Positions 22,750 through 36,081 of a stretch of DNA of 64,000 bases are shown here, in pieces (the stretch's first letter is position 1; each line of letters begins with the position of its first letter). The notes under the pieces were generated by a model. It saw only the letters and a list, made by a program, of their open reading frames with translations. It ran no database searches and was not told the DNA's origin. The stretch is from Datnioides undecimradiatus. Taxonomy: Eukaryota; Chordata; Actinopteri; Lobotiformes; Datnioididae. The position numbers and the translations under genes were made by a program. The stretch covers positions 496,001 through 560,000 of the forward strand of contig WARS01002753.1 in NCBI GenBank assembly GCA_008933995.1, read 5' to 3'.

Positions 22750-25700
22750 CGAGCTGCCAGTGGTGCCTTCACGGCTCCACATCAGCTCCGAATTTTGCGT
22801 TCTCACATCCTGAAAACGTTTCACGCGTCGTCCACGCTCGTGTGAATTGTAACAAATAAAAGCAGTTTCAGGATTTGCGTTGCTGCTAATTATAAACCCC
22901 AACAACCAATTTGAACCATATGTAAATAAATTCCGTTTACAATGAATGGTAAAAACAAATTTAAGACGTTGCATCAACATGTTACTGATCAGGAAGTTAC
23001 TGTAATGTTTAAAGTACAATTAAGTAAAGCACAGACAAATGTTAACAAATTTGCAGCAAACTTTTTATTTTTCTCAGAGCTTTAAGACGAAGTAACACTG
23101 GCTTTATTGGCACTTTATAAGGCTGCTCGTCAATATTTCAATATATATACTTAAATTTTAACATTTTTCAGTTGTCTTGTTTTACCTTTTATCAGCGTCT
23201 AAATGGACAGTGGTGAAAATTCCTACAGCCTTAGAAGGCAGCATAAGAATTGCAGTGTCCGTCACTTCCGCTGAAAACAAGAAGTTTACTGCCCCCCTGC
23301 GGGCGGCCCCGGTACAAATTCAACATTACCCAAAATAAAAACCACTTTTTATTTATTTAGTTATTTTCATATTTTTTTAATTCTGTACAAATGAAGTGGA
23401 ACTTACAAAAAACAAAACGAAAGGGAAACAAACATCTTTCGCACAAAGGCCTTGTTGACAAACACACGTGTAACGAGCGACATTAATCACGGCTGCCTTT
23501 CATTCAGGTTCACGTGGACTCAAAGGCACCACCTTAACATCCCTGAGCCATTATTAGTGTTGTCAGTTACACCGGTTTCCCCCTTCGGCGCAGTTTGTGT
23601 CTAACAAAGTCAGATTTGAGCAAAACAGCTTAATGTAAATCACTCGAACATGAGGTAACCAGCTTCCACCAAACAAAGGGCGAACTGTTGTAACAGTACA
23701 GATAAACAGCGACCGTCAGTCACTTTGTTTTCAAGTTATTTTGTAAATTACACGTGTAACTTGCAGAAAGTCAGCTGGGCGTCACACAGAGTTAATGCAG
23801 GTGTGTTTCTGTAATGCAGTTATTATAGGTAGTTAAACCTGTGCTCGACCTGTCAAACTGTCCAGAGAATGAGGTCAGGGCTGCAGGTGAATAGTCAAAG
23901 AATAACAAGCAAACATTTCTTTTTAGAGCCTGATGACTCTGTTTCCAAGTCACAGATTACTCATTTGACGGCTGACGTAGTGAAACTTCAGGCTGGAATG
24001 AAAAAGAAACTTCCCCATGTTGATTGTGCAGCAATTTTACGACGACGAGACTCTGCAGAAGTACTCAGACGGCTGCTTTCATGTACAAGAACTCAATTAA
24101 AGGAACATGTCAAGTTATAATCACTGACACAACGTTCGGGGTTTAGTCTTTGCACCTGAAGTAAACCTAAAGGGTGTGAAGGAGAAGTCACGAGATATGC
24201 AAACGACGGGGGCGGTGCAGTGAAGGTCAAGCTGAAGGAGATACGCTGCGTTCAAATGCCTCTCTTTAGATGCCTTGAGTTTGTCTGTGTGTTATTTATC
24301 ACCTGTATGTCACGGCGAGGAGTCGTGGAGGCAGCACCGCAGCATCTTTCCTTTGCGTTTAGAGAATGAAGCCGTCCCTTCTGGGTCATTTCACATTTAA
24401 GACGTTGAAGACTATTCACCCGCAGCCCCGAATGTTAGCATCGCCGCTTTGTTTCACTGGTGCGGCCCGGACGGCGAACGTGTCTGCAGAGCTTCAGTGT
24501 TACAACATGAAACAAACGGCGTACTGTTCCTGTAACGTGGATAAACGGCAGTGACGTGATGTAAAAAACATCAAATGTGAAGACGTCGAACCTCCCGCCA
24601 GCGACACAATAAATAAATAAAAACATTAAAAAAGCAGCAGCAGCGGTGGCGGCGGCGGCGGCGGACGTCGTTACCACCACATGTAAGCGCCATGAACACA
24701 GGTCCACTTCCTGTTATTGAATACACCCAAACATCTGTTCACTCAAGTGCTGAAGGTCAGTTTTTAAATCAGAATAAAGCCTGGCGCCTTTTTAGTCTGT
24801 AAGACTGCTGTCACATGTTCAGCGTTTGGCCAATCGCGAAGCTCGGAGGGGAACGCTGGTCGCGACGTGTGATCCGAGGCTTCTCAGCGTCACACCTGCG
24901 TAAAGCCTGGACGTGCAGCGCGATACAAAGCGTCCGCTAGCTAAACGTTGACTCAGCTAGCAGCTAAAGCTAATTAACAACAAGTTCAATGTGTTTTCTA
25001 AAGGTTTTTTTAACTTTTCCGAGCTCGGTCACACAGCTGACAGATAAAAACATCTGACAGTTTCCCTTAATCTTCAAGTATGAATCCTTTCAGTCAAAGT
25101 TGCCTGAGATAATGTGATCTTTACAGTACAGACAGCTGCGGCTTCACCGGCGGAGCAAAGCCGTGAACACTAGCAATTCATCCAAAAAGCTGAAAATTTA
25201 AAAAAAATTAAAATCACAGTTCGCTGCTCTACGCACGACGTCTCACCTGCGGCTCTCCCTAAACGTCCCACACCTAAAAGACGTGACTTCCTGTTCGTCT
25301 TTGTGCAAAACAAATGATCTGATCCTGACTGATCCGACAGCCAGCGGGGGGAGCGCCTCACTCTGCAGCTGAATGTTTGTTTCTTCGTCCAGACATGATT
25401 TAGTTACAATATCTGGTGCGATGAAGGCAAAAGAGACTCAGCTGTGCAAACACTTTAAGGCTCCTCCAGTAAAACTGACAGGAAGTGAGTCTTTTTAAAC
25501 GTCTTCAACGTCGAAGCGGAACGAAAACACATCACCGGCAGCGTTATTTACACCGTAAATCAGGCTGCTGTTGTTGTTGTTGTGTCGGTAAGTAGCTCAA
25601 GCTGGCAGTGGCTGAACAGATCATCCTGCTTCCTGCGGGACGGGCGGCACTGTGGGGAACGCGCACAAAGCTCACTGGTCGGAACAGGAAGTGGCCTGTG

Positions 25701-25819
25701 GAGCATCGCCTGCAGGATGTTGGCGGCGGAGGACGCCCGGAGGCTCGTTTTACTGTTTTCTCTGCTGTTTAAGAGCTTTTGTAGCAAAGCCTCATCACCC
25801 CCCCCGCTTGGCTCTCCGC
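22750..25819. other. interval between mpv17 5' end and uckl1 3' end
   Basis: About 3 kb without a recognisable gene. The right part must contain the uckl1 3'UTR, but I could not fix its polyadenylation signal. There is a GC-rich patch with GGC triplets at 24630-24672 and a CpG-rich stretch with a CCAAT-like site at 24815-24920. Nothing coding is supported. Confidence 0.45.
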
Positions 25820-28800
25820 TCAGAAGTCCATCCCCTCGTCGCTCTCGCACCAGTCCGACGGCGCGTCGGTGCCGAAGTAACGATCTCCGAAGTTACCTTC
25901 AGAAAACAAACAGTTAAAATGAGAAAAAAAGACTAAAAAGACGTCAACGTGAGATTTCAGTGGTCCTCACCGATGCCGGGAATGATGTGGAACTGGTCGT
26001 TGACCTCCTTGTCCACGGCGGTGGTGATGATGCGGACTTTGGGGAAGGCGTACGCCACCGAGTGGACGCCCATCTCGGCCATCAGCAGGGACAAGAGGAA
26101 GATCTTGTCCTCCGCGACGTCGTGGTCCTTCAGAGGAAAAACCAGACAGAACGCACGCTGATTGAAAACGTTCAGACCATTTCCACTGTCCTCTGATTAT
26201 CGACCTGAATCACGCACCAGCAGCACTCTGACGGCCATGAGAGCAGCGGCTCCGGTGGACACGGTGCTGTCCATCAGGATGACGTAGTCTTCGCTGATGT
26301 CTTTGGGCAGACGAAGGTAGTGGAGCTGAGGAAAAGAGACGCAGCCTTCATAAACTGACTCTGGATCAGCTGTAAGACACATTTCTGGGTGTCAGCAGCT
26401 TGATAAACTGACTCTGGATCAGCTGTAAGACACATTTCTGTGGGTCAGCAGCTTCATAAACAGCTCAACTCCCAGTAAAAACCTCCTGAACCATCAACAC
26501 TGAAGGAATCCCAGCTGACAGGAAGACAACAACTCCCAGCATCCCACGCTGCTGCAGGACGTCACATGACCCCAGCTTTCGTTGATGTCGATGCAGGAAA
26601 TCACATTAGCTACAACGTGCGTCCGGGCTGTAACGACTCTCATACCTCGGGTTCTCCGGTGTCATGGTTGGTCTGGATCAGGATCTTTCCCAGTCTGATG
26701 TCTTTGCACACGGCCATCAGAGCCTGCTCCATCGTCTCACCTGCTCTCAGGATGGAGACGCCTGTGATCTGCACAAAACACACATACACACACACACACA
26801 CACACACAGAAATGCATGTTAACTGGTTAACTTAGAAAGAGCCAACCTGCGTGAAAACTCCAAAAATCCTGATGGCAGCTCAAAGCAGAGGACCTCAGAC
26901 ATTAACAAGTGCAAAATTTGGTTTTCAGAGACGCACAAAGCGCAGACTTACCCTTTTACCGCTCAGCCTCTTCCCGTCATAGACGCCGCCCTGAGGCGTC
27001 TCCACAGACACCGACTGCAGAAAGGCACGAGGAGGAAACAGCCGCTTTAATAACTAATTACAGAGCTCAACTGGATGTTTGCCATTAATCATTTATTTGG
27101 TTATTTCTCGTCTGTAAACAAACGAAACAGAAGCAGCGGGTGAGTCGGTGATCTCCAACACCTAAAACTCACCTTGAGAGGCAGGAAGGAGAGGGCGTGC
27201 TCTATCAGGAGCCTCATTAATCTCTTGGAGTAGAAGATAAACTCGTCTCTGTTCGTCTCCTTGTTCCTGCACGAACACACGGAGGTCGAGAGCAAAGAGG
27301 GAGAAGAGTTTGACTCATAGGAAGGACGAAGGCGAGGACACGACGGCGTTGTCTTCAGTGTCAGGAGCCAGTATGGGTCAGAAAACAACTGTGACGGCGG
27401 GACGATGTAACGAGAATGAACTCTGGATTTCAGAATTACAGTAAAAGTCTGTCTGCTCAGGTTATAAAGTCATACATCAGCTTCAGTTTTGCTCAGAGTC
27501 TGATCATTTTAATGGTTCTGAGCTACAACGATGAGTCTGTCCTCGTTTCTGAATCTAATCCAGGCATAAAACGCTGCAAGCGGCGGCATCTGTGCTGAGG
27601 TTCAGCCATCCTGAGGAGCCCGGATGCAAGAAAATGACTTTTTATTTTATTTTTTACTTATTTACCATCTTATTTTTATTATTTTCAGACAATATTCAGG
27701 TTGTTTTCCTGTAATTTTAACCCATTTATGTCTGGTTTGTTGTCTGAACTCTGACATTTCCTGATGAAGTCCGTCTCCGCCGGTGAACCGTGCGTGCAGA
27801 GGTTTGGGTTCTGACCTGATGATGGTGTGCATGCCGCGGACCTGCGGCGTGCTCTCCATCACGCTGAGGGTTTTGGGTAACGGCTGCCCCTGGTGAGCCG
27901 AGGCCAGAGCCGATCTGCGAGGAACCAAACACACAAACAGGCCGAGTGACACGCGGCACGGATCAGGACTGAAACTCTCACAACAGAACATTATTATTAG
28001 TTCAACATTATCCTGGTGCTGTGGGGTTAAAATCAGCTCAGTTTGCTCTTGTCCATTAAAAAGGGTTTCAATTCAACGTTTGTTAAAGACCAGTATGCTT
28101 ATAATTGAATTACTGAAGCAGATAACTGTCATTACCGCCTGTCAGGCTTCTTTACATCTTTATTTATTTATTAATCTGCAAAATCCAAGACTCAGCTGAA
28201 AAGGCATTTGGCTGGAGACGCAAACATCGCTGAAGCCACTGATAAACACCGGATAGTGTTTGCTTGAAAGCCGATGTTCACATGCATTTTCATCATCACT
28301 GCAAAAGAGCTGCGTGATACTCATCCGATCAGCTGACCGACCTGCAGCGCACAGCGCCGCGCCATCCTCCCTCCTGCTCTGAATCTTTTTATCAAACTTT
28401 ATTCATTTTGTCATATCTTTGTTTTTTAATCATCTTTAATAAACAAGTCTACTGTGTTTCTAATGTCTTGATTTATAAACTTGGACTTTGACAGGTAAAA
28501 GCTTGCGAACACACAGGAGGAGGAAGGGGAACAGGACGACTGACTGTGAACTGACTAAGTTGCACTGGATACGACACAGGAAACGGTTTCGTAAACTGGA
28601 GAACACAGCGGCTGATTGCCCAAGAAATTTGTTTAAACCTCCCACTAAATCCGGCACGTCTCTTCCGATACACACACCGGCTGTGTGCTGCATGAAGCAG
28701 GCGCTCAAAACATGTTGTTTAGCTGCAGAGCGGCTGGTTTCACAGAGATGAGGCTGCGCAGAGCTCCTCCTGCTTTGACTGGGCTCCGGCTTGTCCAACA

Positions 28801-31800
28801 ACATCACTGTAAAACTACAAATTCTTATTTCACGGCGGCTGCCACGACGACGAGACGTTGAGGATTAAAATGAAGTTGCTCTTTTACTGCGGAGCTCTGC
28901 AGCATGCAGCACAGGATGTTCGTGCGACCGGCCACAGCAGCAACCTGTGGTCAGAGAAGCAGCGATGATCCCAAAGCAGAATGAATGCAAACTTGTTTGA
29001 TTTCACTGAGACAGGCGTCCTCACAAGTTTAGAAAAACATACCTAACACTTGCAAACCACAGTTTTGGTGCTTGACCTGCAAAGTTTCTATACTGGTTCA
29101 TTAAATTCAGTTTATGGCTGTGCATAAAGAATCTATCTAGTGATGTGATTCTTCATTGGGTGCTGTTGCCGGGCAAACGTCTGCAGGCCAACGCAGCGTT
29201 GATGCAAAGCAAGGGAGGCACATGTGGCGAATACGCTCACAGACACATGCTCGGGATGTTATCGAGGGATGAGGCGATGCGTTCGCTGCATGCTCTGCAC
29301 CGACTCTCACGGAAACACGGCATGCGTCGGCTTCAACGCAACTGAAGTCTGACGCAAAAAGGCCAAGACAGTGAAGGATGGATGCACACGATGAGCCTCA
29401 CATGTCCCAGCGGAGCTTCCTCTGAAGGCGGGCGACAGACGTTCATTTGTTCAGATTAGGCGATAGAGAGAAAGAGACAGAAGGGGGTGGGTATACAAAA
29501 AGGAGACAAAACAGAAGAAGAGAAGAAGAGAAAGCAGAGCGTTAGGGCAGCGGCGCAGCTAAGCTACATCGCTGCTGTGCAACACCCAACAAACAGCGCC
29601 GCACACGTCAGTCGTCCTCTGCTGCTCCGGCGGCCGCAGCAGCCTCGGCTCCTGCAGGCTCCACGGCCCGACCCGAGGGCCGCTCTTCAGGTCGCACACA
29701 CACACACACACACACCGCTCATTTCACCCTGCGCCTGTGAGCGTCTCACTCAGGTGTTTACTGCTCCGTGGGAGAGCTCGATGACGCACCGAGAGCCTTT
29801 TCCTGAGTGACGTAGCCTGAGCCACGCTGGCCTGGCTGCAGGATGGTGTGAACATGATTATTAACTGATTATTGTGGATTAACGGCACATTATCATCTTA
29901 TAAAGTTGCTTTGGTGACTGTATTAGCAAAAATGTGTTTGAGCTCCCACTCAGCAAAGGTGAAGTTTAGCTCTCTTGGTTCCCACCTAAAGGAAACTATT
30001 GCCTCTTTGGTTCTATAAGCTAGCCGCTAACGTTGCCGCTCTGTTTGGTGCTGGGCAGGAGGTGCACAGTGGGTTTGTCAGGAACCAGCTGCTGTGAATA
30101 AAGCCGATGAGAGCAAGTTACCGGCAGCGAGCAGACCGATGCTAATCTGTTTTCTTTCTCTAATGAACTGGGAGGTGCACCAGAGGAGGGAGAAATCCAC
30201 TGCAGAGGAGACGCAGGAGACGGAGGTGATCGAGGTTTCCTTTGTCTTGTCAGTGCAAAGAAATCGCAGGGGGTGAAGCGGACAGGTTTCTGGTTCATTC
30301 CCCAGAAAAAGACAAAAACAAAGATCTCATTTGACCTGTTTTCAAATGAAATGTGGTTGGAGACAGAGTGAGAGCGGGACGAGAGGGGAGAGGAACACGA
30401 GAAAGGAGAAGATGAAGTAATTAAATAATGAAAAAACCCAAAAAGCAGCAGTCATACCTCACAGTGATCTCACGCTGGAATGGTTACACAGCATTCAGCC
30501 AGGCAAGAGGAGTCGTGCACGCACAAGGATACACACGCGTGCACACACACGTAAGAGTGTGTGTGCAAACAGTGAGACACAAAGGGAAAAAAAACATGAG
30601 GTAAGCAAATCTGCAACATGAACTTCTTTCATTTAACAACTCATCTTCTCACGATGCTAATTAATTAATAATCTGAAGCAAACTGTGATTAAACCAGAGG
30701 CATGCTCGCTGCTCTCAGTGGTGCGGAGCTTTGACCTGAATGCTAACATCAGCACGCCGGCGTCTGCACAGTAGCAACATTAGCATGCTGACGTTTAGCA
30801 GGTATGACTGTGTTAGCATGCTAACATTCGCTAATTGGCTCTAAACGCAAAGTGCAGCGGGTTGAATTTCCAGCGTCTTGCGGGAATTTGATCATAAACT
30901 AAAGTGTTGGCGATAATAACTGATGAACGCGTGTTGACGCACGGTGGCGCCCTCTCGTCCTGCGCTGCGTCGGCCTCGCGCACTTTGCCGACGTGTTTTG
31001 GGTGAGTTAGCGCGCAGCGGCGACGCAGACGCAGCCGAAGACGCGCGGCGCTGATCGTTTCTCTGGCGTCATCTGAATCACGTGACGCCATATTCAAACT
31101 GTCCATGATAGCAGCCCGTCGGTAGAGTCGCCTGATCAACTGTAACACCCTTAATTAGAAAAACAGTGGTGCAACAGGACGCTACGAGTTAATGAAGCCC
31201 GTGCTGCATTTAGTGCCAGTTTGGATAAAAGACACTTCTGCCTGCAGGTGATGCTCAGGTAAACATCAGCTGATCACCACTTTGAGGATGTTAATGACGC
31301 AGAATCATTGTTGTGTTGACTCGCGCGCGCGCGCGTGTGTGTGTGTGTGTTAGCGCGCCTACTCATTATCCACGCTGCAGCTGTCGTGCGTGTGACGCCG
31401 TGCTGCACCGGCGGACGACTGGATGAATACGTTGCGGGCGGCGCAGATCGCAGTTTGGCGCGGGTCATAAAGGCGCTAAAGGTGCAGCGAGGTGAGGAAA
31501 GATGGAGGACACCTGTCGCGGCGTTATGAGGTCGTTAATCTCTCTGCCGACGATGGAGGGGAGTAAGAGGAGGACCAGGGAACTGTAATTTTGTTTTTTA
31601 ATTCCCTCCTGAATCTTGAGCCTAACGTGACAGGAAGTGAAAGCCAAATGGTTTCATCCCGCGCTTCGCCTGCAGTAAACAGCTGACCACGTTTTTAGCG
31701 TTTCCGACCAGCAGAGGGAGACAGAAACAACACTGTGCACGGGAAAACTGCGCCCTGCCCCGAGGCTGCGTGTGCTCTACAGGAAAACCCGGGGTTTAAG

Positions 31801-34800
31801 AGGTGAAAACTACCAGAAAGAGCAGGATTACGCACATTTCTAAGCTTCAACGCCGGTGGATTTGACTGTAAAATGCGCCATAATTCAGGTTTTTCATGTT
31901 GCACAGTTAATTTGAGTCAAATACCTGAATCATAATGAGTCACAGGCTGAAATAAACACACATTTTCTACAGGAACTTCTGAAAAAAAGCAAAAACTACT
32001 CTGTTATGTTGTGAAATGTCTCATATTAAACAATTATCCTGACATATTTACTTAAGAAACATTTTAACTATCCTTCTTTATTCTTTATAGATGCAGTGCT
32101 TAAAGTTGTCTGGGTCTGACATGCATGTCAGTCTGTTGCATTGCAGGCTTCATCCGTTCAATCCAACAGACTGACTCTACAGGTCGGGTTCACACGCCTC
32201 CTGACCGCCAGTGTCTTTTCTGACTTTAAAGGGATAGTTCGGGTTTTTTACAGCGTGTCTGTACGAGGTTCTTCTCTGTAGTCGGTGTGTTACCTACAGT
32301 AGATGGAGCTCTGCACACCCCCAGTTTGCAGGAGCAGCAGGCGTACTGGTGCACAATGAGTTTGAATGTATGCTGTATTTATAATTATATTTATATTACA
32401 GCTTTAGCTCACTGTCAGAGAGCCCTTTGACAGGAACTACAGCTGTTATATCCATTGACGCCCTCGTCAAATCCACCAGACTCCATTGACAAAAACAGTA
32501 ATTTTAGCTTGCAGGGAGCAGGAGCTGCTGGTCAACCTTCTGCCGCCATCGGTTTGTTTGTTTGTGTTAGTGTGCGACTTTGGTGAACCTGAACTAACCC
32601 GTTAAAACACAGAAGTCACACAGTCACACAAACGAGCGAAACGACTGAGGCAGCTGTGGACCAGCAGCTCCTGTGTGCCGCGAGCTTAAATGACCGTTTT
32701 TGTCAATGGAGTCTGGTGGCTGCTGCTGATCCCGTCCGCAGCCTCCCGACCTTCATCCGCTGCACTGACTGTTTAAACTGTAGTGCATGTTCCTGCGCAG
32801 AGCTAGCAGACAAATGCGTCGCCGTGGTTATTTTAATCAACTTTCCGCTTTATGGAGGCTGTTTAATACAATCTTCCAGCAGCAGCAGCGACTTGCAGCT
32901 TAAAGCGAATAAACACTGACGCTGTTATCAGCTCGACATGCAGCTGATGCAGCACTTCAATACAATCTACAGAAGGGCAGAAACGACTCAGATAAAGCGA
33001 ATATTCAGCTGACTCCTGCACAGAAACAAGTGGAGGGGGCGCTCACCTTCTCCAGCTGACTGTGAACGTGCTGCACTATCAGATCCAGAGCCACAAAGTT
33101 TTCTCCGCCTGCAAATAAAATCAGACGGGAATTTACTGAGAACGCTCGACTGAAACTCGCAGGTCGAGCTCGTTCGGCATCGGCCTCGTCTGCACTGACC
33201 TCTGGGCACCACGATGTCGGCCGACTGCACCGTGGGCTCGATGTACTGCTCGAACGCCGGCTTCACGAACTTGTTGTACTGCTTGATGATGCCGCTGATG
33301 TCCCGTCCGCGCTGCGAGATGTCCCTCTTCAGCCTCCGTATCAGGCGGATGTCTGAGTCCGTGTCCACAAACACCTTCATGTCCAGCAGCTGGAAGACAG
33401 GAGGAGACAGTCGGATTAACTTGACTCCCCTTTGAGTCCTGTGTGTTGTATTGGTGCTGTAGAGTGAAATATGAGCCAGTACAACAGTTTAAGACAGTCT
33501 TGCGCTCATAAAGATGACAAATCAAAACCATTAAATATCAATAATTCATCTTATTGGTGCAAAACAATCATAAAAATCAAATTTCGCCATAAATCAGCCG
33601 CGATGACGACGTTGGCTTCGTACTTCCACAGCCTGCCTCGTTGCTGCAGGCACGTATGTTCGGTCAGTTCACCGTCAGCGCAGACGTGAAGCGTGTTTCA
33701 TTGCTGCATGTTTGATTAATTTAGACCTGAGCTGCTCAGACTGAGGCCTGTTACGTTTAGCCTGACAGCTGTTACTGAATAAATGAACAAATTATAAAAG
33801 ATAAACCACTGTTTATCTCAGAGAAGTGTCTGATTTTGTGTTTTCGGTCCTTTAAGGAAAAGGTTTGAGGCAGCTTTGCTTCATGATGTGGAAAGATAAA
33901 ACGAAAAACACTGAAAAGCTGCAGAATAATCCAGTAAAATCAGCTTTTTCAGACAGAACATGGCTTATTTCACCATTTTTTACTAATTAATCTGACATTT
34001 AAATCTGATATTTGGTCATTTAGGGATGATTACAGTTCTCCACAGTGAGAGATATTAAGTTTTTCGATCATAGAAAACAGCAAATCTGAAAAAAACCTGA
34101 GACCTGAGAAGCTGGAAAGGAGAAATGTATTGATTATCAGTTGTTCTGCTGATCGTTTCGTCTCTTTCCGTCTCTTCGTGCTGTGAGACGTCGACGGTTT
34201 TTCCTGCAGCTTCTCTGATTTGACATTTTTTACAGCCGGCACACGGCGCCGGGGTCAGGACCGAGTCACGAGCGTAAACACGGGGCGGACATCAGTTATC
34301 GTTGTCACTTTAAAGAGCGAGTCAGCTGATGATCTGCCCGGTGAGCTCCATTAAACCGGACCACGACTCAGCAAAACCGGGGAAAAGGAAAAAATCAATG
34401 AGTCGGCGTCACAGCAGAGGTGGAACAAAACAAAAGCGGCAACGGCTTCAAACTATCGACGTCCGACTGGGATCAAAAGAAGTTTGTGGGTGATTCAGCC
34501 GAGGATGACCGCGGCGCGGGGATAACTCAGCCGCACAACGAGCCGCTGGACTCTTCCTGCCGTAAATCTGACGAGCCGCCCGAGCGAAACGCGGCGTGCT
34601 GCTGGATAAGCACGGCTGTCAGGCTGCGCGGGAGGAGGTGGAGGAGGTGACGGAGGACCGGGCTGTTCCCAAAGGTTAGAGAGCGAGGCTGCGGCTGTGG
34701 ATCACTCTCTAACCTGGAGACCGCTCAGGTGTCTCCGTGCAGCGACACTGAAACAGGAAAACTGAAAATGATTCAGCTTTTAGTTAAAACTCTTCTTAAA

Positions 34801-36042
34801 AACCTTCTTTTATCCGTTTCTTCATCAAACTTCACGTGATTCTGAACAAACACACGACTTAAAAGCCTTTTAAAAGCGGCTAGATCTGCGGTTTTTAAAG
34901 ACTGAAGGGAAAACTCACAAATTACCAACACGGCGCCTGAACATTGAACATTTTCTGTGGATTTGGCGCCAAAGTTACTCAAAACGCTGCTTTCTTTCAA
35001 AAAAAATTAAGAAAATAAATCGGTTAAATATCTTTTTACCGACACAAATGTAAAACCACAGCCACGTTTCCTGCATTATACGACAGCAAACACACCAGGA
35101 AGAGCTGAAGACGTCTGTTTGGCTCGACTGATGTAAAGAAAACGAGGTACGCTTTAACGACGTGCCACTCCGAGAGTCTTTAAGTTCATGTTTATACCGT
35201 ATTTTACAGTTTTCTTGTTAAAAAAACTATGATACAGGGCAGAAAACAGGTCAGATAAACAGGAAATATGAACTGTGACCTAAACTGGAATAAAAATAAC
35301 CTTAAATTGGATTTAAATAAAGCTTTCCTGTTTAAATCAATTAGAATTATTTAGTTCTTTAAAGAAACTAGAAAATAAAGTGCAGCTGCTTGTTTTTAGG
35401 GTTTTTAAATAATATACTCCCTCCACGTTGATGCACCTGCACAGTAACATATTGCAGTGTGCTTGAAGCGACCGGGCTCACCTGAACGCACCACGCCGCC
35501 AGGTGTGCAAACCCATGCTACTCTATACGCCGACATCTTTTTCACACCAAGCCAGCAAATTAAAGGGAAACTCTGCAGATTTGAGACAAAAGGTCTTTGA
35601 ACTCGTCACAGGAAGCTCGACGCATCCTGTAAAAGCAGCATCGTGTTGTCTGTGGACGCCCAGGCAGGAAGAGACTGATGAAAAGATGCCACTGAGCTGC
35701 ATTCTGGGAAATGTAGGATCCATGCAGCTGCTTCGTTTTAGATTTATTATTATTAATTATTCAATTAATTAATTAACAATCCCCGTGGTAAGTCCACCGA
35801 ATGCTCAGGTGGAGTTCAGCCAACATGTTCTAAACCCCGCAGTGGGTTATTATCTTCTCACGGTCACGGCGGCATCGTGCAGACCTCAGCGGCGCAGACA
35901 CGCGGCTGTAATCGCCTTCAATTACGAGAACGGACACCGAACACAATTAATCACAGCGGACGGCGGCCGTTATTAACTGAGGGTAATCAACTCCGCGGCC
36001 GGGTCCCCGGGGACGCCCGCGCGCCTTATCGCCACGGTCCAG

Positions 36043-36081
<39 letters not shown>

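Noticed and set aside
23285..23310. CTCF-like GC motif (CCCGCAGGGGGGCAG on the minus strand)
   Set aside because: Only a loose match to the consensus and equally common in fish repeats; not enough to call an insulator.
25582..25936. Overlapping plus-strand frames at the uckl1 3' end
   Set aside because: They run antisense through the last uckl1 exon and 3'UTR; no family resemblance.
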